Below, piece after piece: positions 57,428-64,000 of a stretch of DNA of 64,000 bases (positions are counted from its first letter, which is position 1; every line of letters begins with the position of its first letter). The notes under the pieces are model-generated. The model had not been told where the DNA came from. It was given only the letters and a program-made list of their open reading frames with translations, and ran no database searches. Both the position numbers and the translations under genes were made by a program. This stretch comes from Progne subis subis (Eukaryota > Chordata > Aves > Passeriformes > Hirundinidae), in contig JAKJHU010000065.1 of the NCBI GenBank assembly GCA_022316685.1, positions 5,264,322-5,328,321 on the forward strand. Direction: 5' to 3'.

Positions 57428-60400
57428 CTTCCACTGTCCAGTACACATCCTGGGACCTGTGCTGCATGGAATATTTACAGAAACTTGAGCCTGTGAGTTT
57501 TAGATGAAAATGGTGCTTCTTTTTGAATCTTTTAGGAAAGCAAGACTGGAACGTGGCGACTTGGAGGTGTTTTCCCACAGCTGTCTGCATCTGTGCTGTC
57601 CTGTCTTTGTCTTCCTGCACTGTTGGAGGCGGGACTAATTTATTTGGGTTTTTCTTTTCCATCCCTGGGGACACAGGTGCTGTAGGCTCAGCCTGAAGGA
57701 GATTCCCAATGGAGTTTGTGATAGCTGCTGTTGATTTTTTTCCCTAGAGCTGGTTTATTTAACTTTGCTTTCATGCAGTATACAGTTGAAAATTAGCTTC
57801 TTACAGGAATTGGCGAGAGATTGAAGCAGCGTCACCCTTCTTATCCTGCTGAGCTTGATTCTGCTCCAAGTCCTGCAGTACCTGAGGACTCCAAGGTGTT
57901 CAGGTGTGACAGCAGTTGGAAAAACCTGTTGTGTGTGAGGCAGCCTGTTGGGAATGGTGCTGGGTTCTGGATTTGGAAGGGCTGGGTGGGTGTGGATCGT
58001 GGGACGTACTGTAGTGAGAGCAGTGTGCTGTGGGGATGGGCAGGGCCCGTCTCTTCTGTCTGCCAGGGGCATTGGAAGAAAACCTGCTGTGCAGACTGAG
58101 CTGATTTGGTGCGTTGGCTCTCCTGTTTCCATAGTTTTTCCCCAGGAGTGGGAAGGAGAAGCTGTTCCTCTACTTGAGCTAAAAGTCCACCTGGATTTTT
58201 GCCCTCCTACAGAACTGTTGAGTTCTGTTGGTTCTCCTGACTTGGGACTCTAGAAGGTGGGGGAAGAGGATTTTTGTCTCATTTTGTGCTTCTCTGTTGG
58301 TTTCAGCTCCTGCTCAGAAAGTGAACGTAACCTTGTCTTCTCCGAGTCACCGACACACACGTGACAAAGAAGGGGACCCAGAAGTTCTCGGGGCCCTGGC
58401 AGCGAGAGCAGCAGCAAATGGTGTTGGAGAGTTTCTGTGAGCCCCTGTGTGTGAGTCTTGTTTGGGGTTGTCCCTCTGTCCCCTCTGGAGGCGCTCCTTG
58501 AGCGTGTTCAGGCTGTGCCACGTCTGTCCCCAGCTGTGTGCAGGTGTTTGCCCTTTCCAGGGGAAGCCCTGGGGGGGTTGAGGGCTGCCTCTGCCCTGCT
58601 GCTGGCCGTGGAGGCAGAGCTGGGACAGGGCAGCTCCTCCGTTCCTTGGTTCCACAAGCTCCAGTGTTTCTCTTCCAGGGTGTTCCAGGTGCTGCAAGGC
58701 TTTGGTCCAATGGCTGAGAGACACTGGACCCTTGATGATCACTGACTGCGCTTGTGGAGGGCCTGGCCACGTGGGCATTCCTGGGAGGAGGAGGTTTGTG
58801 AGTGGAATGGCTGATCTGCATGAGACAGGGGGTGAACTCTCACTACCTGGAGGCTGCAGCTGGGCCTTTGAGGGGATGAGAGGCAAATCCTGCAAGGAGC
58901 TGGAGCCTCTTCTCCTGCTAATGTCCCTCCCTGACACAGCTGGCCCAGCTGTCAAAGTTTCTTTTCCCTTATGTGTTTCCTTAAGTAATAATTTCATCCT
59001 TTTGTATTGCTGTATGACAGCAGGTAGTAAGAACCCATTGGCTGCATAGCTGCTTTTCATTGCAGCCAAATGGTTTGAAATGAAGCCTGTAGGTCTGTTT
59101 GTGTACGTGTTTGCAAACAGGGTTCTTCCTGTCTTTCACTCTAAGCCACCCCAAAGAGATTTGTAAACAAGAACCGAAGTAGCTCTGACCTTGCCGGGGA
59201 TGGAGCCACCACGTGTAAAACAACAAGGCTGTGTTTATTTTCTCTCTTTACTCCACGTGCCCTGGAGTGAGTGCAGTGACCCCTGAAGTTGGAGAGGCGC
59301 TTGGGATGACACAAGGAGACTTGGAGAAACCATTTTCCAGACTCACACTTGTGTTGAAAGGTTGGTCTAATGTTTGCTACTTTGGCCCATTTTGAATGTG
59401 TTTTCTAGTTTTAGTGGATGCTTGAGCTCTCGGGCACTATGTCCTAAGCAAATCAGTGTTTTCTATGACACGGTATCATTTCATGTGGCTTATGCTCATG
59501 TTTTATTTCATTTTGTGGAGGCAAGTTGGTTTCTGTTTTCGTGCTCTGTGTCTAAAGCTGGTGCACCTCTGTTGACCCTCCCACAAGAAGCAGTCCAAGT
59601 GCACAGTGGTTAAGTGGGTGAGCTGTTGTCCGAAGAATGAAGTATTAAATCTGTCTGTGTTCCTATTGGCACACTGTGAAAATCCGGTATCGTTGTGGAC
59701 GTGGGCACGTGCTTCTGGGGGTGTAAAATAAGCACTAGGCTTGCTTTGGAAACACAAGAGAAATGTGAGCTAGGAGAAATTGCCTGTGGATAAACTGCTG
59801 CTCTGTTGTAGCTCTGCGGCGGTGCTGAGCGTTGCAGAGTGGCCTGAAGGGCTTGCAAGAGCCGACCGGGGACTGGAGGAATTGGCTCTGGCAGGGTGAG
59901 GAGTGTCTGCTTCTCCTTCCAGAAGGCTGAGCCCGAAGCCTGTGGCCATAATTAATAGTAATGATTGTGCCTTTCTCTCTCCAGATCCCTGGCAAATGCC
60001 GGACGAGAAGTGACACAACTTCTTGGGACCCTGGCAGAGAGAGAGAGAAGCAGCAAATGGTGTTGGGAGAGTTTCTGTGAGTACCTGTGAGATCATGGGC
60101 TTCTTACAGCTTAAGAAAGGATCTGGATAGGAAAACAGCTTGTTTTACAGGAAACCCTCATGTGGAACATCTGAACAAGATGATGGGATGAGACTTCTTG
60201 GAGCCTAGAAACGAGGTGATGTGGGTATTTTTGATAGCAGCAGAGCATCTGGAACCCCACTTGGCAGAAGACTCTGCAAGGTAAGTGCAGAGCTGAATGA
60301 TACAAGCAGGAAAACATCTGGGCTGTGTTTGGATTTCTCAAGGCCTTGTAGATTCCTCTCTCCAACTGCCACTTGTCAGTAGAGCTGGCTCGAGATCCTT

Positions 60401-60898
60401 CAGCGGACCGTCAGTGTCTGGTGTTCCTGGCATTTTAGCAGCTTGAGTTTTGCCCAAGGAAGAGCATCCTGGTCTTGCTCGTGTGTTGAGACCGCTTAGT
60501 GCCCTTTTGGACCTCCTTCAAGGAGTAGGAGGAGCCTGGATTTGTTTCTTGGATGGTCCTGACCTTCGAGACAAGAACTAAAGGGGAGAGTGCCAAGGCA
60601 GCAGGGGCTGCTCTGGAAGTCAGGAGCGGTTGGGCTCTTCTGTCCTGGTTCTGCTTAAGAGATGGTTCAGGGCTGCTGAAGTGCTGAGGGCTGAACAAAC
60701 AGGCCTTTGAGCCAAAGCTGAGCTCTTGATGGAACCTTCCAGCCTAATGCTGTGTTTGTACGCATTCATTAACAAAGTCCACAGGATCATTAGCGTTAGG
60801 GCCTAGGTATCTGCTCACTAACAAAACAGGGATTGACCTTTCTGTAACTGAGAAGCTGGACAAAGCCACAAAATCAGACCTCTTGCCTTGCTGGCAGC

Positions 60899-61161
60899 TC
60901 CTGGGTTGTTCCCTGAGCCCTGGCCAGGCTTGGGGCCCAATCCACGAGGAAGCCGAGCCCGGCTGTTGCCGCACTGGACGTTGTGTCGGCCTGTTGCTGG
61001 CACCCAATTGTCCGAGCTGGGCCCCGTCCCAGCACAGTCAGAAAGCCTCTTTGCCTGCGGGTGGACGCACCCGTGGGACTTCCCGGTTATGGGAGAGGCT
61101 TTCCAGTGCTTGGCTGGGACAGGGGGTTCCCAGCTCATGGGCTGTGGCTCTGGAGGATGGT
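60899..61161 (+). repeat. Macrorepeat conserved block, copy 3, with nested inverted repeat
   Basis: Shorter copy. The hairpin region spans 61022-61124, with one change in the outer stem (CCCCGT for CCCTGT). Middle and inner stems are as in copy 2. Similarity ends just after GAGGATGGTG, where unrelated sequence begins. Confidence 0.85.
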
Positions 61162-61209
61162 GCAGCCTTAGACTGTGACTGGTGCTGTATCTTAATCACT
61201 GTAGGCAAT

Positions 61210-61699
61210 TGGCCAAACCCAGGCACCCATGAAAGTTGTTCACTCGCTCTCTGCTGCTCTAGTTGGGCAAAGGAGAGGGGGAAAAAAAATTATTGAGGGG
61301 TTCATGAGTTAAGAACTGGGAGAGAAACACTCTAAGGGCAAAATGGGTTCAAATTTAAGGGTGTAAGATTAATTTATTATTAACAGAGTCAGGGAGTCAT
61401 AGTGAGAAGTAAATTAAGCCTTTAAAACACCTCTTTTCTCCCCCTCCTCTTTCTTACTGACAGTGCAGGGAGACGGGGATGGGGGTTTTGTTCCGTTCAT
61501 TATTTGAATTTTTCTTCTGTTTGCTCAGGGAGAGGAGGTTTTTTTTCCTCTGGTATGCTGTGGGGTCCCTCCCATGGGTAAAGAGTCTTCCTAAAGCTGT
61601 TGTGTCATGGGTTCCTCATGCCCAGGCTACAGTTTTTTAGGGATTGGTTGCTCCAGTTGGGAAGCAAGGGCTTCTCTTTATCTCTAGAAGCAGGGACAT

Positions 61700-61735
<36 letters not shown>

Positions 61736-62045
61736 TCTTTAGGTCTCCCCCTGGCCCAAAGCTTTTTCTGGCTTCCACCCCCTCAAGCATGAGTGCTTTT
61801 CCCACGGGCTGTGAGTGGATCTCTGTGTCCCCTGGGGACTTAATGCAAAGTGACAGGGCCACAACTTGTTTCATCACAGTCCTCACTACAGTTTGCAGAG
61901 GAATCTCAGCTGTGATGAGCACTTCTTCCCTCTTTTGTTCATTGACCTTGGTGCTGCCGCGTTCTTTTCCAGCACATTCTCACTTCCTCCTCTTCTCTGA
62001 CTAGAAGAAAAGCTGCTGCTTGTAGGTGCTACTGCTAGAAGGTTT
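61210..62045 (-). mobile_element. LTR-retrotransposon-like repeat, reverse orientation
   Basis: The sequence from GTTCACTCGCTCTC through GGTCCCTCCCATGGG, CCACGGGCTGTGAG, TTCATTGACCTTGGTG and CACATTCTCACTTCCTCCTC to TAGGTGCTACTG follows, in reverse orientation, a dispersed songbird LTR type related to the one at 31.9-32.4 kb. A CT microsatellite sits inside. No retroviral coding frame remains. Ends are approximate. Confidence 0.5.
61701..61732 (+). repeat. (CT)16 microsatellite
   Basis: Sixteen perfect CT dinucleotides, likely variable in length. Confidence 0.95.
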
Positions 62046-62049
62046 CACC

Positions 62050-62700
62050 AGTTCAAAGATCCCCGCAGGATCCCCCAGCAGCAGGAGGTGGATCTCGTTT
62101 AGGCTGCGTGTCGGGGAGTCGCCTGCTGTGTTTTTGCCGTGGCCACGGGGGCCCTGGCGCTGTTTAAGGCCTCTCCTGGTGCTGTTGCCGGAGGAGAAGC
62201 TGTCGCTGCCAGCCCTGCCCTCGTGCCTGGGGCGCGGCTGGCCGCGGGGCCGGGCAGGCTGGCTTTGCCGCGGCCACACCGGGCTGGCGGTGGCTCCCAG
62301 CGGCGCCTGGCCCTGCGCCGCGCCGGGATGGGCCCTGGCACGGTGCCTCCCCACCCCTGGAACAAACTGCCCGTGGGCTGCTTAGATGGTCTTTGTCAAT
62401 GGGACCACGAGGCCTTACCCATCTTTCTAATTGGGCCGGCGGCACGCCCGTCTTCAGAGCTATCAGCAACTGGCTCTGTTGGACACGGTGGAAGCTTCTA
62501 GCAGCTTCTCCCAGAAGCCACCTCTGTGGGCTCCCTGCTGCTGCCACAAAACCAGGCTGTGCCAAATCAACACAGCAGTCTTTGGTAGGAATGCTGAGTT
62601 GCAGTGATGAGCTTCTCCTTTTGTAACCTCTTGTTTTGAGCCTGAGTAAATGACAGAATTCCTGAAGCTGGTCTCTGTGATTTAAGCATGGAAAGAAAAT
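62050..62700. other. GC-rich spacer, no gene recognised
   Basis: High GC at 62.1-62.4 kb gives long overlapping open frames on both strands, including a 227-codon minus-strand frame. None shows a domain, splice context or repeated conservation. Confidence 0.4.
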
Positions 62701-62708
62701 CCCGTAGT

Positions 62709-62840
62709 GCCCCCCTGCCCCCTGGAGTGTGTGAGCAAGAACCTGAATGTATTGGATTATGTAACCTAAAACTGTGTGTTCTATTTCATCTGTGGAAAGC
62801 AGGTTTTTTGGGACATGTTTTCTCCTTCTCTCACCCTTCC
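62709..62840 (+). repeat. Segment paralogous to 43662-43790
   Basis: Same order and orientation as the copy near the CD1 genes. Only 230 bp separate it from the second paralogous landmark at 63072, against 1.26 kb in the other copy. Confidence 0.8.
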
Positions 62841-63071
62841 TTAGCATACTTGTCCCGTGTACTACTGGAACACTATCACCATCACACTGGGCAGGACCAG
62901 CTCAATTGATGGAGCCTTGTGTGTTGACCATCCAGGTGCCCTTTGCTAAGTTCACTTTCTGATTTTGGAAGGTCCTCCTGCCAAGTGCTTTCAGGCTAGT
63001 CTTAAGTAGTTCATTGCACTGGTGCACGATCAGGGATGTGACATATCCATAACTGCATCTGAAGTTATACC

Positions 63072-63147
63072 ACACTGAAATGCAGCATGACATTGACGAG
63101 TTCAGCTGACAGTGTGAAGTGTTTTTATATCCACAAAGCTTTATTGT
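63072..63147 (+). repeat. Segment paralogous to 45053-45126
   Basis: Shares GACGAGTTCAGCTGACAGTG and the following CACAAAGCTTT with the other copy. Confidence 0.8.
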
Positions 63148-63654
63148 GCTTCAGTTTGCACTCCTGAGCTGTGAGTTTAGTTTCAAAGGTCTGCTATTGC
63201 TGAAGAACAGACCCAATTCATGTTCTGCTAAAACAGCATTTTAGTAGCTCTGCACCAGTTACATAAGGAAATATGCTAATGTAATATTAAAATTATTTAA
63301 ATTATGTGATGTTGCATCTTGTTTATCTGACATTAAAATCTAGGACTGCAGCTCTAACTCCTGATTGCCTTTTTGTATGAGTGATTTAGTGCTAAAACTA
63401 AGTTCAGCAATCAGAATTAAAAAACAAAACCACACAAGAAAAGAGAAAAAAAGAGAGGCTTCATTAAGAGAACGCTTCCTCTCTGGAAAAAACGAAAGAC
63501 CTTTACTTAGGGCTGTTCCTTTTGCCAGCATCCCAAATGCTCCTACGTTCCTAAAAAAGTAAATTCCAGTATCATCTACCTCGAGAGGTGGAAGACCAGG
63601 CAATTACACGTCTTAACTATCCACAGGGAACGGAATAGTTTTCATGGTTTTCTT

Positions 63655-64000
63655 GGGACGCAGAGTGCTGTGTCCAGCTCTGGCGCCTCCAACCTGAGAA
63701 GGACATGAACTTGCTGAAGTGACTCCAGAGGAGAGTCACAAAGAGGAGAAATGAGGGCTAAAGGACCTCTCCTATGAAGTCAAGCTGGGAGGGCTGGTGT
63801 TCTTCAGCCCTGGAAAAAAGGCTTTAGCAACACTTAGAGCATCCTTCCTGTGCTGAAGGGGGGTTATAAGAAGGCTGGAAAAAAGTATATACAAGACTTT
63901 AGAATGATAGGACACAGGAGAATGGCCTTAAATAGAAAGAGGGCAGGTTTACATTACAGAACAGGTACAAATGCTGTACCATGAGGGTGGCAAGGCAGTG
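63655..64000 (+). mobile_element. CR1: CR1 LINE 3' region, continuing past window end
   Basis: The order GTGTCCAGCTCTGG, GACTCCAGAGGAGAGTCAC, GACCTCTCCTATGAAG, AGGCTGG..AAAAAG, GATAGGACACAGGAGAATGG and CATGAGGGTGGCAAGGCA is the 3' untranslated part of avian CR1. It is 5'-truncated. The terminal ATTCTATG-type repeats would follow beyond 64000. Confidence 0.88.

Larger units (their letters stand above)
52377..61200 (+). repeat. Degenerate macrorepeat, period about 3-4 kb
   Basis: Several landmark blocks recur in the same order. ATGCTTGGTGC/AGACTTGGAGA-type sequence occurs at about 56247 and 59262, and GGGACCCTGGCAGAGAGAG at about 53895 and 60027, with a relative at 58390. The block beginning at the CAAGGGAACTCC type occurs at 54013, 56972 and 60899. 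No open frame is shared by the copies with coding character, so I read it as noncoding segmental duplication, possibly transcribed. Confidence 0.6.

Noticed and set aside
58347..59069. 240-codon minus-strand open frame
   Set aside because: It crosses macrorepeat DNA, is not kept in the other repeat copies, and has no domain or splice context.
62164..62847. 227-codon minus-strand open frame
   Set aside because: It spans a GC-rich patch and the paralogous landmark, becomes alanine/proline/arginine-rich, and is not open in the paralogous copy at 43.7 kb.

Overview
This is vertebrate nuclear DNA, almost certainly from a bird and probably a songbird. The evidence is CR1-type LINE 3' ends, several LTR fragments of the kind dispersed in songbird genomes (recognised by eye, not by a library search), a BICD2 first exon and two avian-style CD1 genes. 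There is no bacterial-style gene packing, and most of the open frames are chance.

Layout. (1) 1-24.2 kb: AT-rich DNA read here as the long first intron of BICD2 (minus strand). It holds an unrecognised coding-like relic at the left edge, one LTR-like element (7.3-7.95 kb) and one old CR1 fragment (14.5 kb). (2) 23.7-25.4 kb: a CpG island with the first coding exon of BICD2 (80 codons, minus strand) and a ZNF143-type site. (3) 25.4-31.5 kb: intergenic, simple repeats only. (4) 31.5-32.4 kb: a CpG-rich patch with a CRE and CCAAT boxes that runs into an LTR-like repeat. (5) 32.9-43.6 kb: a tandem pair of complete six-exon CD1 genes on the minus strand, here called CD1-A (33034-36207, 346 aa) and CD1-B (39600-41494, 353 aa), plus a broken alpha-3 exon relic at 42.1 kb. 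Both genes keep clean splice sites and phases, the alpha-2 and alpha-3 disulfides, one membrane helix and a short tail. Their alpha-1/alpha-2 domains differ strongly, but exon 4 with intron 3 is almost identical, as expected from recent gene conversion. (6) 45.9-47.3 kb: LTR-like DNA. (7) 47.5-50.2 kb: a GC-rich satellite of about ten 225-bp units, each carrying E2F, NF-Y, YY1 and octamer-type motifs, with inserts rich in ETS, CRE-like and E-box motifs. (8) 50.5-51.6 kb: two further tandem families. (9) 51.5-52.3 kb: a CpG island with a CTCF-like site, two CCAAT boxes and a splice donor, a candidate promoter for an unknown plus-strand transcript. (10) 52.4-61.2 kb: a degenerate macrorepeat of about 3-4 kb period whose best conserved block contains three nested inverted repeats. 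(11) 61.2-64 kb: an LTR-like element, segments paralogous to 43.7-45.1 kb, and a CR1 3' end running off the window.

The genes: BICD2 is a dynein adaptor. The CD1 pair would present lipid antigens to T cells. They are neighbours, not a pathway. The most interesting points are the CD1 pair beside BICD2 (not the MHC setting known in chicken), the alpha-3 conversion tract, the motif-loaded satellite, and the nested-hairpin element repeated three times.
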